64,000 nt of DNA, taken from NCBI GenBank assembly GCA_016707585.1, contig JADJHL010000008.1:496001-560000 (forward strand). The letters are read 5' to 3'. Position numbers and translations under genes: made by a program. Source of the DNA: Ignavibacteriales bacterium. Its GTDB lineage: Bacteria; Bacteroidota; Ignavibacteria; Ignavibacteriales; Ignavibacteriaceae. A model generated the notes under the pieces. The model was given only the letters and a program-made list of their open reading frames with translations, made no database searches and was not told where the DNA came from. Numbering within the stretch: position 1 is the first letter of the stretch; each line of letters begins with the position of its first letter. Below are positions 47,311-57,185 of this stretch, one piece after another.

Positions 47311-48670
47311 ATGAGAAAGTTAGTTTTTATTTTTGTTTTCGTTTTTACAATTTCGTTTCAAATAAGTGCACAATGGGTAAAGTTAAACAGTCCAAATTCT
47401 TCTGTATATGATCTATACATTTTAAATAATGGAAAAATTTTATGTGCTTGTGATTCAGGGTAATTGACATTATTTGATACAAATTTTTCAAATATTGGGA
47501 TAAATCTAATAAATTTATAGTAAGATGTATTAAATGAGATTACTAATGGAAAATTTTACTGCAATGTTTGGGATCTTTAAATTCACAGACCGGAGTAATG
47601 TTATGTCGATAGTATTCGATAGTATGAATGATACATCTTTGTATTCAATCTAAGTATATATCGATGATAATTTTTATTAAGTTAATTCAGGATATATTTG
47701 GATACAGTCAAGTTTTTGAATATGGCAAGATGTGATTTGCTGACAACGATTTGGATTCAAATCAGCAGATTATGGTGAAAATTTGGGGAGATAGAATTTG
47801 GATGTTACAGGTTATGGTTAATCCCAAGGTATTACAAGGATCTTAATTGAAAATATATGACGGCAACCTGAGCTGGTTGTCATACATCTAACTTTGAACC
47901 AACATTTCAGTGATGTAAAAATCATTAAAAAGTTCTTGGCGGTGATTGAGTTACAGTCTATGGTGGTTGGTCTAGGATATTTGATTATTTTAAAAATGTA
48001 CTTATTTAATTCAATCTCTGTATTTTGCACAACATACAGCTGTGCTATTTGATAAGGTGAAATCGTTTACTGAAATGGAAAGCACTTTTTACACAATTAA
48101 ATAATGGTCTTTCACTGCATCATAATCAGACAATTGATAATTAAAACCAGAAATTTAACAGAAACAAACAATCAAGGATTTGAAGTACAAAGATTAAATG
48201 ATTCAAAGATTGAAAAATTAAAAGATTGGGAGAATATTGGTTTTGTAAATGGTAAGGGAACGACAACAGAACCACAATCATATTCTATATTTATGATGAA
48301 ACCAAACGGAAAATATCAATACAGATTAAACAAATAGATTTTATGGAACGTTTGAATATTCAAATAAGATTGAAGATGAAAAAATTCACCAACTGATTTT
48401 TCGTTACTCCAAAACTACCCAAACCCATTTAATCCAAGCACCAGTATTCATTATTCAATCAGAAGTGAGCAATTTGTAACATTAAAAGTTTATGATATTC
48501 TTGGAAAGGAAGTTGCAACATTAGTAAACGAAGAAAAACCTACAGGCACTTACGAAATCCAATTTAATGTAGCGCAGGAATCCTTTCCTGCGAATGCAAG
48601 TGGAGTTTATTTCTACCAATTAAAAGCTGGAGATTATATTGCAACAAAGAAAATGATTTTGATGAAGTAA
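47311..48670 (+). pseudogene. Decayed secreted T9SS cargo protein (beta-propeller-like)
   Basis: A 50-residue start with a good signal peptide (MRKLVFIFVFVFTISFQISA) and SSVYDLYILNNGKILCACDSG is cut by TAA at 47461. The following bases still encode LFDTNFSNIG in another frame. At 48104-48337 a fragment TNNQGFEVQR...NGKGTTTEPQSYS resembles the domain before the sorting tail in Ignavibacteria proteins. One-base losses near 48340 and 48385 break the frame again. The last part encodes FSLLQNYPNPFNPST and ends TKKMILMK, a type IX sorting tail. The gene is clearly dead. Confidence 0.8.
48569..48592 (+). repeat. GTAG/TCCT palindromic element inside a sorting-tail frame
   Basis: GTAG followed by an 8-bp hairpin, CGCAGGAA and TTCCTGCG, with a TCCT loop. 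It encodes VAQESFPA in frame within the sorting tail of the decayed gene, where related tails read directly from N to ASGVYFY. It looks like a 27-base in-frame insertion. The head and loop match the two elements 100-180 bases downstream. Confidence 0.65.
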
Positions 48671-48671
48671 A

Positions 48672-48749
48672 TTGTAGGGATCGGACTCCTGTCCGATCCG
48701 AAATAAAAACAAAAATTACACGGAATGGTCAGGAGACCATTCCCTACAA
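48672..48749. repeat. Inverted pair of REP-like palindromes (BIME-like)
   Basis: The left element is GTAG plus GGATCGGAC-TCCT-GTCCGATCC (48674-48699). The right element is the same design on the other strand, GTAG plus GGAATGGTC-TCCT-GACCATTCC (48722-48747 minus). The outer ends TTGTAGGGA and TCCCTACAA are also inverted. GTAG next to a hairpin is the hallmark of REP elements moved by RAYT transposases. The unit fills the space between the decayed gene and the broken GH2 gene. Confidence 0.75.
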
Positions 48750-48755
48750 AAAACT

Positions 48756-50547
48756 TTACCTTTCCAACTGCAATATTTTTTCTTTATAAAACTTTTGCAA
48801 AGTATAAAATGCCTGTTTCTTATTTCCATCATTTGAGATTAATCCTTTGCGGTTGTAGTAATCTTGTATTTCCGGTAAAGGTCTTCTTGGTGAATGAAAA
48901 TCATAAAGTATCCAGGGACTCATTCCACTAAGAAACTCAACTTTGCTTAGCATATTAATTTGCTCTCGATACAAAGCATCTTGATATTCTTCAGTCCATC
49001 TTGTTTGCTCATCACCGTGCAAACCGAATTTTGCATCAGCACCAAACTCGCTGATAATAAGTGGTTTATTAAATTTTGTTTTCCAGCTAAAATTTTTTAT
49101 TTCATCTATCGAATAAGAATACCAACCTAAATATTCGTTTGCACCAATAACATCAAGTTGTTCTGAAAGAGGATCATCCACAGTAATTATTTTATCTTTG
49201 TATGTTAACTCTGTTGCTGCAGAAATCAATCTTGTTGCATCAAGTTTTCTTGCTTCGGTTATAAGTCCTGTTAAAAACTTTAACCTGCTTTCACCTCTCG
49301 GAGTTTCATTTGCAACAGACCATATAATTACCGAAGCCCGATTCTTATCACGGTTTATCATTTCCGAAAGCTGCTGCGATGCAAGTTTGTAAGTATCCGG
49401 ATTATCCCAGAGTATCGTCCAGTAAACAGGAATCTCAGACCAAACCAGCATTCCCATTTTATCAGCCATTCTTATTATATGCTCGTTGTGCGGGTAATGT
49501 GCAAGCCGAACAAAATTACATCCAAGTTCGATTGCTGATGAAAGAAGTTTTTCTGCATCCTCAATCGAATAAGCGCGCCCGCCTCTGATTGGATATTCTT
49601 CGTGCATTGATATGCCGCGCAGAAAAATTGATTTACCGTTTAACTTAATATCTGTTCCATCAACTTCAATTTTTCTAAATCCAATTTGATCAACTATCTT
49701 ATCTTTATCTGTTTCTATAATTACATCATAAAGTTTTGGATTCTCCGGTGACCAGTAATCCAGCTGAGCATTAAATGTAAAACTGCAATAACCTGCATTA
49801 TCAGTAATAAATGTTTTTTCTATATCTGCTTCAGGAATTTTTACTTTTACATTTTGTGCTGTTGTTACTCCGGCTAATTTAATCCATCCTGTAATTGTGT
49901 TGGCTTTATTAGGATCAAGCTGAATAAAATAATCATCAATAAATTCTTCGGGCACTTCTACAAGATTAACATCTCGTGTAATGCCGCCGTAATTCCACCA
50001 ATCTGTGTTTAAAGTTGGAACACCATCACGCTGTCTTTTATTATCCACCTTAACAACTACAAAATTTTCTCCATCTTTAACTTTGGAAGTTATCTCAAAA
50101 TTAAATGAAGTAAATCCACCCGGTGTGAGTACCAATCTTTTCACCATTCACATACACGATGGCGTTGTAATTAACAGCTCCGAAATAAATAAATAATCGT
50201 GAATTGGGTTTTGTATTATAATCAAATGACTTTTTATACCACACTGTGCCTTCATAAAAGAAAAGATCTTTGCGTTGTGTGTTCCAATCGCCAGGTACTT
50301 TTAGTTTATCTGATTTATCAAAATCATACTCAATCAAATCACTTTTTGATTTTGGTTTATCATTCTTAAAGTATCCATTAGGATTTTCTTCATACCTGTA
50401 ATTATAAAAACCATTTTCGTAAGGATCGATTATAATTGACCACTCACCGTTTAGTGATGTTGTATTTCGGTTTGAAATATTTAGTAATTGTTGTTGTGAG
50501 TATGCCGTGAGGGACAATACGATTGTAAAAAATAAAATAATTCTCAT
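48756..50547 (-). pseudogene. Glycoside hydrolase family 2 enzyme, frameshifted
   Basis: A secreted beta-glycosidase of about 596 residues split into two frames. The N-terminal piece (50547 to about 50121) has a signal peptide and the sugar-binding fold (VPGDWNTQRKDLFFYEGTVW, AIVYVNGEKIGTHTG). The C-terminal piece resumes GGFTSFNFE and carries the acid/base Glu in SVANETP and the nucleophile Glu in IISEFGA. An extra C in the CCC run at 50119-50121 (GGG on the coding strand) causes the shift. It is most like beta-glucuronidase/beta-galactosidase. Both catalytic residues survive, so the break is recent or a sequencing error. Confidence 0.88.
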
Positions 50548-50749
50548 CTTTTTATAACTATTTAATGATAAATAAATTTACCAATATTGGATGTAAAATC
50601 ATTTAATATTTTTTGTGATAAATTAAAAAATATCAGGTGTAGGGCTCTGCAAACCTTTTATTTCACTTGTTTCTCGAATAGCCCTTAGTTAATTTTTAAT
50701 CAATTATTTTAGAAAAAATAAGTTATCAAATCAAAATTTAGAAGCCTTT

Positions 50750-53590
50750 ATGAAAAATTTGTTTAAAGTATATTTGTTTATAATAACGGTATATTCGATA
50801 TCATTTGCACAGCCGATTACTATTGATCCAACAACTCCTACACAATATGATAGCATTGTTGTTTTACTAAATACAACAATGCCCGGTGCAACTGAATTAT
50901 TAAATTATACTGGTACTATTTATGCACACACAGGTGTTACAACTAATTTAGGAACCTGGCAGCATGTTATTGGAAATTGGGGTCAAACTAATCAGCCAGC
51001 GTTAGAAAGATTAGGAGCAAATTTTTATAAGCTAACAATTGGATATCCAAGAGCTTTTTACTCCGTCACAAATTCTTCGGAACAAATTTTACAACTTGAT
51101 ATTGTTTTTAGAAGTGCTGATGGATCAAAACAAACTCGTCCTGATATTTTTGTTGATATGTATGAACCTGGATTAACACTTGTTGTTCAGAATCCTGAAG
51201 TTAATGTTTCTTTTGGTGATCCATTGAGATCGCCTGCGTTTGTAAAGTTTGGTGAAACTGTAACAATAAATGTAAATGCCGTTACACTCGGAACAAATGT
51301 ATCAAACCTAAAAATGTATGTTGATGGAAGCGAAGTTACTCAATCAAATACAAATTCAATTGCTTATGATTTTGTTTATGCTGATTATTTAATTGGTGCA
51401 CATACAGTTTCAGTAATTGGCGTGCCTACAACGGGTGATGCTGATACCACATCTTTTGTAATGTTTTGTAATCCAACTATGAATTATTCATCATTGCCAT
51501 CAGGGTTAAAACCAGGAATAAATTATACAAGTCCTACTACAGCAACATTAGCATTGTTCGCACCACACAAAAGTTTTGTTTACGTGCTTGGTGATTTTAA
51601 TGATTGGAAAGTTAGTACAGATTACTTTATGAATTGTGATTCTGTATCCACAGACAGTGTAGTTTGGTGGCAAGAAGTTACTCTTAGTCCGGCAGTGGAA
51701 TATGCATTTCAATATCTTGTTGATGGAATGATTAGGGCAGGCGATCCATATTCAGAAAAAATTCTTGATCCTTGGAATGATCAGTACATTTCATCAACAA
51801 CGTATCCGAATTTAAAACCTTATCCATTCGGTAAAACCTCAGAAGCTGTAAGTGTGGTTCAAACTTTACAAACCGAATATCAATGGCAGGTAACAGATTT
51901 TCAAAAACCAGGTAAAGATAAATTAATTATTTACGAATTACTTATTAGAGATTTTTCAACACAAAGAAATTACCAGTTTTTAATTGATACTTTATCATAC
52001 TTAAAATCACTCGGTGTAAATGCAGTAGAATTAATGCCGGTAAATGAATTTGAAGGAAACAATAGTTGGGGTTACAATCCAAGTTTTCACGTTGCACTAG
52101 ATAAATATTATGGTACATCAAACAAGCTTAAAGAATTTATTGATCTTTGTCATCAGAATGGAATTGCAGTAATCTTTGATATGGTTTTAAATCATGCATA
52201 TGGTCAATCGCCATTAGTTAGATTATACTGGGATTCGGCTAACAATCGTCCTGCTGCAAATAGTCCTTGGTTTAATGTTACATCTCCAAATCCTGTTTAT
52301 TCATTTGGTTATGATTTTAACCATGAAAAATCTGCAACAAAATATTTTGTTGATAGAGTAAATAGATTTTGGCTTGAAGAATATAAGTTTGATGGTTACA
52401 GATTTGATTTTACAAAAGGATTTACAAACACTCCCGGTGATGGCGGTTCGTATGATCTGCCAAGAATAAACATACTAAAAAGAATGGCTGATCAAATTTG
52501 GGCTTATGATTCCAGTGCTTATGTAATATTAGAACATTTTGCTCCGGATAATGAAGAAATAACTTTATCAAATTATGGAATGATGCTTTGGGGAAATAGT
52601 AACTATGATTACAACGAAGCAACAATGGGTTATCCATCAAACTTTTCCAGGATCTCTTACAAAAACCGCGGATGGACAAAACCATATTTAGTTGGATATA
52701 TGGAAAGTCACGATGAAGAAAGATTAATGTTTAAAAATTTAACGTATGGAAGTTCATCTGGCAGCTATAATATTAAAAACCTAAACGTTGCATTAAACCG
52801 AATGAAACTAGCCGGTGCATTTTTCTTCACAGTTCCCGGCCCAAAAATGATTTGGCAGTTTGGTGAGCTTGGTTATGATGTAAGTATAGATGTTAACGGC
52901 AGAGTAGGTGAAAAACCTGTTCGCTGGAATTATCTTGATGATGATAGAAGAACAAATCTTTACAAAGTTTATGCAGCACTAACAAAATTAAAAACTGATT
53001 ATGAAGCATTTAGCACAACCAACTTTACGCTTGATGTTAGTTCATATATGAAAAAAATAAATCTTAATCACGCAACTATGGATGCGTTTATTGTTGGCAA
53101 TTTTGGAGTAACTCAACTTTCAACAAACCAAAATTTCAGTCGCACTGGTTGGTGGTATGATTATTTTAGTGGTGATAGTATTAATGTTACAAATATTACT
53201 GAGAGTATAAGTTTACTTCCGGGTGATTTTAAAATATATACAACTACAAAACTTCCAACACCTGAAGCTGGAATTCTTTTGGATGTTGAGTTGATTGAAC
53301 CAGGTGTTGTTGATGAGTTTGAACTTGAACAAAATTATCCAAATCCATTTAATCCTAATACATTAATTAGATATAGTGTTTTTAAACCTTCACAAGTTTC
53401 ATTAAAAATATATGATGTTCTTGGAAGGGAAGTGAAAACTCTGGTAAATCAAGAACAGGTTAATGGTATTTATGAAGCTAACTGGAATGGTGATGATAAT
53501 CTTGGAAATAAAGTAAGTACAGGAGTTTATTTTTATCGCATCGAGGCTGGTGATTATATTGAAACAAAAAAGATGATGCTGATTAAGTGA
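50750..53590 (+). CDS. Secreted GH13 alpha-amylase-family protein with T9SS tail
   Basis: Protein of 946 residues with a signal peptide (residues 1-20). Residues 20-250 form beta-sandwich domains, and 260-340 look like CBM48 (VYVLGDFNDWK). The GH13 barrel spans about 380-790, with D553 (FDGYRFDF) as nucleophile, E595 (VILEHF) as acid/base and D655 (ESHDEER). The last 85 residues are a type IX sorting tail (EQNYPNPFNPNTLIRYSV to ETKKMMLIK), so the enzyme is probably released or anchored on the cell surface. It would act on starch- or glycogen-like glucans. Confidence 0.93.
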   Translation: MKNLFKVYLFIITVYSISFAQPITIDPTTPTQYDSIVVLLNTTMPGATELLNYTGTIYAHTGVTTNLGTWQHVIGNWGQTNQPALERLGANFYKLTIGYPRAFYSVTNSSEQILQLDIVFRSADGSKQTRPDIFVDMYEPGLTLVVQNPEVNVSFGDPLRSPAFVKFGETVTINVNAVTLGTNVSNLKMYVDGSEVTQSNTNSIAYDFVYADYLIGAHTVSVIGVPTTGDADTTSFVMFCNPTMNYSSLPSGLKPGINYTSPTTATLALFAPHKSFVYVLGDFNDWKVSTDYFMNCDSVSTDSVVWWQEVTLSPAVEYAFQYLVDGMIRAGDPYSEKILDPWNDQYISSTTYPNLKPYPFGKTSEAVSVVQTLQTEYQWQVTDFQKPGKDKLIIYELLIRDFSTQRNYQFLIDTLSYLKSLGVNAVELMPVNEFEGNNSWGYNPSFHVALDKYYGTSNKLKEFIDLCHQNGIAVIFDMVLNHAYGQSPLVRLYWDSANNRPAANSPWFNVTSPNPVYSFGYDFNHEKSATKYFVDRVNRFWLEEYKFDGYRFDFTKGFTNTPGDGGSYDLPRINILKRMADQIWAYDSSAYVILEHFAPDNEEITLSNYGMMLWGNSNYDYNEATMGYPSNFSRISYKNRGWTKPYLVGYMESHDEERLMFKNLTYGSSSGSYNIKNLNVALNRMKLAGAFFFTVPGPKMIWQFGELGYDVSIDVNGRVGEKPVRWNYLDDDRRTNLYKVYAALTKLKTDYEAFSTTNFTLDVSSYMKKINLNHATMDAFIVGNFGVTQLSTNQNFSRTGWWYDYFSGDSINVTNITESISLLPGDFKIYTTTKLPTPEAGILLDVELIEPGVVDEFELEQNYPNPFNPNTLIRYSVFKPSQVSLKIYDVLGREVKTLVNQEQVNGIYEANWNGDDNLGNKVSTGVYFYRIEAGDYIETKKMMLIK

Positions 53591-53620
53591 TTATTTATTA
53601 ATTATTTACGAAAACAATTT

Positions 53621-53646
53621 AGGCACGAGTAATCGTGCCTTTTTTA
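53621..53646 (+). terminator. Intrinsic terminator after the GH13 gene
   Basis: AGGCACGA and TCGTGCCT form a perfect 8-bp stem with loop GTAA, followed by TTTTTATTTT. The downstream gene on the other strand converges on it. Confidence 0.88.
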
Positions 53647-53674
53647 TTTTCGAAATATTAAAATCACGATTTCT

Positions 53675-54589
53675 TTAATGATGATGTTCATCTTCCATTA
53701 AGCAAACTTCATCTTCAAGTTCTATCTCAATTGTAAAATGAGTTAACCTCAAATCTTCAAACAATTGCTTACACTTTGCTTTGATCTTTAGTATTTCTTC
53801 ACGCGTTGTATTTTTATTTATTGTTAAATGGGTTGTAAGAATATGATTTGCTCCATCCAAAGACCAAACGTGAGTATGATGAGATGAAATAACCCTATCA
53901 ATACTTTTTAATTTTTGATCGATCAAATCTAAATTTATATTTTCTGGAGTTGCTTGAAGAAAAAGTGAAATCGTTTTTTTAAGATTGACAGTTACATTAA
54001 AAAGTATATATAACGTAATAATTATCGAAAGAATTGCATCAAGTATATAAGTTGGCCAGAAAAGTAATGTAATAGCTACTGCAAGAATAGCAACCCAACC
54101 AAGCACATCTTCCAGCAAATGAAGCATCATTACTCTTGCGTTCAACGATTCTTCATTTTTTAATTTAAAAACTGCTGCACCATTTACAATTACACCAACA
54201 ACTGCAAAAATTATCATTCCATTTGCATCAGTAGGTTCTGGTTTTATAATTCTTGGAATTGCATTTGCTAAAACAAAAGTCGAACCAATCATTAATACGA
54301 TAGCATTGATAAGTGCACCAAGTAATGAAAATCTACCATATCCATAAGAGTATTTGTTATCACTTTTCTTATGCGAATATCCTTCTAAAAACCATGCAAG
54401 ACCAATGGAAATTGAATCGCCTAAATCATGTAATGCATCAGAAATAATTGCAATACTGTTTGTTAAAATTCCACCAACAATTTCAAACAGGGTAAAACCA
54501 AAATTCAGTAAAAAAACTGTTCTAAAATTTCTTTTAGAACTTAATCCTGAACTTGAACTATGATGTATGTGATTATGGTTATGACTCAC
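53675..54589 (-). CDS. Cation diffusion facilitator family transporter
   Basis: Metal-ion/proton antiporter in the inner membrane; 304 residues with six membrane helices. The N-terminus is His-rich (MSHNHNHIHHS). The metal-site pattern is SDALHDLGDS in helix 2 and HLLEDVLGWV in helix 5, the H/D layout of zinc-type CDF proteins such as CzcD/ZitB. The C-terminal cytosolic domain ends in a second His cluster. Its start overlaps the SpoU gene by 11 bases. Zinc or cobalt export is likely. Confidence 0.93.
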   Translation of the reverse strand: MSHNHNHIHHSSSSGLSSKRNFRTVFLLNFGFTLFEIVGGILTNSIAIISDALHDLGDSISIGLAWFLEGYSHKKSDNKYSYGYGRFSLLGALINAIVLMIGSTFVLANAIPRIIKPEPTDANGMIIFAVVGVIVNGAAVFKLKNEESLNARVMMLHLLEDVLGWVAILAVAITLLFWPTYILDAILSIIITLYILFNVTVNLKKTISLFLQATPENINLDLIDQKLKSIDRVISSHHTHVWSLDGANHILTTHLTINKNTTREEILKIKAKCKQLFEDLRLTHFTIEIELEDEVCLMEDEHHH

Positions 54590-55343
54590 TTGTTAACCTT
54601 GAAAGAATTATTGCTGCTGCTGATGAAACGTTTAGTGATTCTGCTCTGCCTTTACCTGGAATAGTTATAAAATCAACAGTGTTAGTTTTAACCATTTCTG
54701 AAGGTCCTAAGGACTCATTTGAGAAAGACACAATTACTTTTTTATTTGAGTGGTAAGAATATACACTTTTGCCTTTTACATCAGAGCAAATTAATTGGTA
54801 ACCATTGTTTTTTAGATTCAATAAATCATTTTCAAATACTTCATCATAAATATTAAGATGAAAAATGGAACCCATTGATGATCTAACAACCTTTGGATTT
54901 AAATACTCAACCGAATCATTTGTAATAAGAATATTATAAATGCCAAACCAATCACAAGTACGGATAATTGTTCCAAGATTACCGGGGTCAGAAATGTTAT
55001 CAATAAGAACTACAATTTTTTCTTTTAATTCGCTTAAATTTTTCTTGGGATAATTTTTGTTAAAAACTGCAGCTATACCTTGCGGTGATTTTGTATCTGA
55101 TATTTTTTGAAAATCTACTGATTTAAGTTCCTCAATCCTTTGATCTTTCTTTCTTAAAATGTTTATTACTTCAGGAAAAGAGTCTATAAAAGTATGTGTA
55201 ACAATAACAACTTCACATTTATAACTACTGTTTAAACCTTCCTCAACAATTTTCAATCCATCAACAATAAATTTTTCTTCTTGCTGTCTAAACTTTTTTT
55301 GAAGAAGGGAAGTAAAATATTTTAACTCATTTTTAGAAATCAT
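54579..55343 (-). CDS. SpoU/TrmH-family RNA methyltransferase
   Basis: SPOUT-fold RNA 2'-O-methyltransferase; 254 residues. An N-terminal substrate-binding domain (FIVDGLKIVEEGL) is followed by motif 1 IDNISDPGNLGTIIRTCDWF, motif 2 around SNESLGPS and motif 3 IPGKGRAESLNVSSAAAII. The RNA target (23S rRNA or tRNA) cannot be told. It overlaps the CDF gene by 11 bases and the DUF971 gene by four, so the three genes form one transcript. Confidence 0.92.
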   Translation of the reverse strand: MISKNELKYFTSLLQKKFRQQEEKFIVDGLKIVEEGLNSSYKCEVVIVTHTFIDSFPEVINILRKKDQRIEELKSVDFQKISDTKSPQGIAAVFNKNYPKKNLSELKEKIVVLIDNISDPGNLGTIIRTCDWFGIYNILITNDSVEYLNPKVVRSSMGSIFHLNIYDEVFENDLLNLKNNGYQLICSDVKGKSVYSYHSNKKVIVSFSNESLGPSEMVKTNTVDFITIPGKGRAESLNVSSAAAIILSRLTSES

Positions 55344-55681
55344 AATAAAGTATTGTATTTCTGCTGAGCATTATCATTTGCACCAGCTTCAAGTATTTTT
55401 AAATATTCCCAGGAGTAAATTCCTGTGTTGTGTCCATCTTTCCAGCCAATTTGTATTGCATATTCTCCAACAACATCGATGCTTTTAATTTTGTACATCT
55501 CAGGTGAAAAAATAGGAGGTTTAGGTGGTTTGTAAGTTTTAAATAGAATAGTTTCGCCTTTACAACCGGCACAAGGGCATTCATCACGCAAATATTTAAG
55601 TGAAATTACAAATTGTGAACCGTCATTCCATAATAAAGCTAATTTATCTTTATCTAATATTTTTATTTGTTTGGGTTTCAT
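55340..55681 (-). CDS. DUF971 domain protein
   Basis: Small protein of 113 residues matching the DUF971 (GBBH-like N-terminal) domain. The signature is LRDECPCAGCKGE with three cysteines; the C-terminus has VVGEYAIQIGWKDGHNTGIY. The histidine and cysteines suggest a bound metal. It is the first gene of a three-gene overlapping operon with a SpoU methyltransferase and a CDF transporter. In other bacteria the domain is tied to iron-sulfur cluster proteins, but a role here is not shown. Confidence 0.88.
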   Translation of the reverse strand: MKPKQIKILDKDKLALLWNDGSQFVISLKYLRDECPCAGCKGETILFKTYKPPKPPIFSPEMYKIKSIDVVGEYAIQIGWKDGHNTGIYSWEYLKILEAGANDNAQQKYNTLL

Positions 55682-55807
55682 TTTAATTTATATAAGATTT
55701 AATATACCTGAAAAATAACACATTAATAAAAATAATGTAATGCAATTAAAGTTTATCGATATTATTTTTGTAAAATGTAATAACAATAGAAGGAATTTTT
55801 CAATTTA

Positions 55808-57112
55808 ATGGAATTATTGATTGTTTTTGTCATACTCTTACTTACTAATTTTTTAATTACTGCTGCTGAAATTGCTTTAGCTTCTTATGGTGAATCTAAA
55901 ATTGAAGAACTTAAAGAAAATAAAGATAACTACGTTCCGTACTTTGAAAAGCTAAATGAAAACGAAGAACAGGTTTACAGCAGTATTCATCTTGCAATAA
56001 CATTTCTAACTGTACTTATCTCAATATTTGGATTCCTTTTATTCTCAAGTTGGATTTATCCACAAATTATGAGATTATCAGATTCCTCAAGTTTTTGGTC
56101 AACAGGTGTTTCGATAATTATTACTGCAATAGTTATAACTATTGTAATTTTGATCTTTAACGTACTTGTTCCAAAAGCAATTGCGTACAGATATCCGGAT
56201 TTTATAGCTAAAAGTTCTATCAAAATAATTTTGTTACTTTCTACTTTACTAAAAATAATTACTGGCGCAATTACCTCACTCAGTAATATTATTTTGTTAC
56301 CATTCAAAGAAAAAACAAATTTTTCCCAGGAGCGCCCATCAGAAGATGAAATACTCGATATTATTTCTGATGGTGTAAAATCAGGTACAATTGATGAAGC
56401 TGATCAGGAAATAATAGAAAATATTTTTGAGTTTAATGATCTAAAAGCAAATGAAGTTATGATTCCAAGAACTGAAATGATTTCAATCAATCTTGAAAAC
56501 GATGATGAAAAAAGTTTAAATGATATCATAAAATCAGGTCATACACTGGTGCCAATTTATGAAAATTCATTAGATAACATAGTTGGAATTTTGCACACAA
56601 AAGATGTAATGAAATCAATTCTTGAAAAACAAAAGTATTCTGTTAGAAACCTTATTAGACCAGCCTACTTTGTTCCTGAAACAAAATTAATTTCAGATAT
56701 TTTAAAAGATATGCAAAAGCAAGGTGAACGAATTGCAATTGTAACAGATGAGTATGGTGGAACTGCCGGTGTGATTACAATGGAAGATATTCTTGAAGAA
56801 ATTGTTGGAGAAATTAGAGATAAAACAAATAGTGAAATTCAAAACTACAGCATTTTGCCGGATGGAAAGTATTACGTGCTTGGTTCAATGTATATTGATG
56901 AATTTAATGAAGTGTTTAATGTGGAATTGGAAGAATCAACAGAGTACAATACTGTTGCCGGATTTATATCCTTTAAAACAGGCAAGATTTTAAACCCTGG
57001 TGATATATTTGAATATGAAAGTTTATCTTTTGAACTTATTAAAAAAATCAGACAAAAAATGGTACAGTTTAAAGTCAGCAATCAATCAAATAAATTAGAA
57101 GAAAAAGAATAA
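55808..57112 (+). CDS. CNNM/HlyC-CorC family membrane protein with CBS domains
   Basis: Protein of 434 residues. A DUF21 membrane domain (about residues 1-180, four hydrophobic segments) is followed by two CBS repeats (MIPRTEMISINLENDDEKSL, GHTLVPIYENSLDNIVGILH; and VTDEYGGTAGVITMEDILEE) and a C-terminal CorC/HlyC domain (about 345-425). Family members handle magnesium or cobalt efflux or sense divalent ions; hemolysin labels are historical. A TATTTTTG near 55763-55770 resembles a -7 box. Confidence 0.92.
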   Translation: MELLIVFVILLLTNFLITAAEIALASYGESKIEELKENKDNYVPYFEKLNENEEQVYSSIHLAITFLTVLISIFGFLLFSSWIYPQIMRLSDSSSFWSTGVSIIITAIVITIVILIFNVLVPKAIAYRYPDFIAKSSIKIILLLSTLLKIITGAITSLSNIILLPFKEKTNFSQERPSEDEILDIISDGVKSGTIDEADQEIIENIFEFNDLKANEVMIPRTEMISINLENDDEKSLNDIIKSGHTLVPIYENSLDNIVGILHTKDVMKSILEKQKYSVRNLIRPAYFVPETKLISDILKDMQKQGERIAIVTDEYGGTAGVITMEDILEEIVGEIRDKTNSEIQNYSILPDGKYYVLGSMYIDEFNEVFNVELEESTEYNTVAGFISFKTGKILNPGDIFEYESLSFELIKKIRQKMVQFKVSNQSNKLEEKE

Positions 57113-57185
57113 GACAGTGGGTAATAGATATAATTTTATTTCATCCAGTTTTGGTAAATCATAAATATCTTTATTAATACTAAAA

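Noticed and set aside
48104..48337. A stand-alone 77-residue gene
   Set aside because: Its sequence matches the domain that precedes the sorting tail in larger proteins; it is a fragment of the decayed cargo gene.
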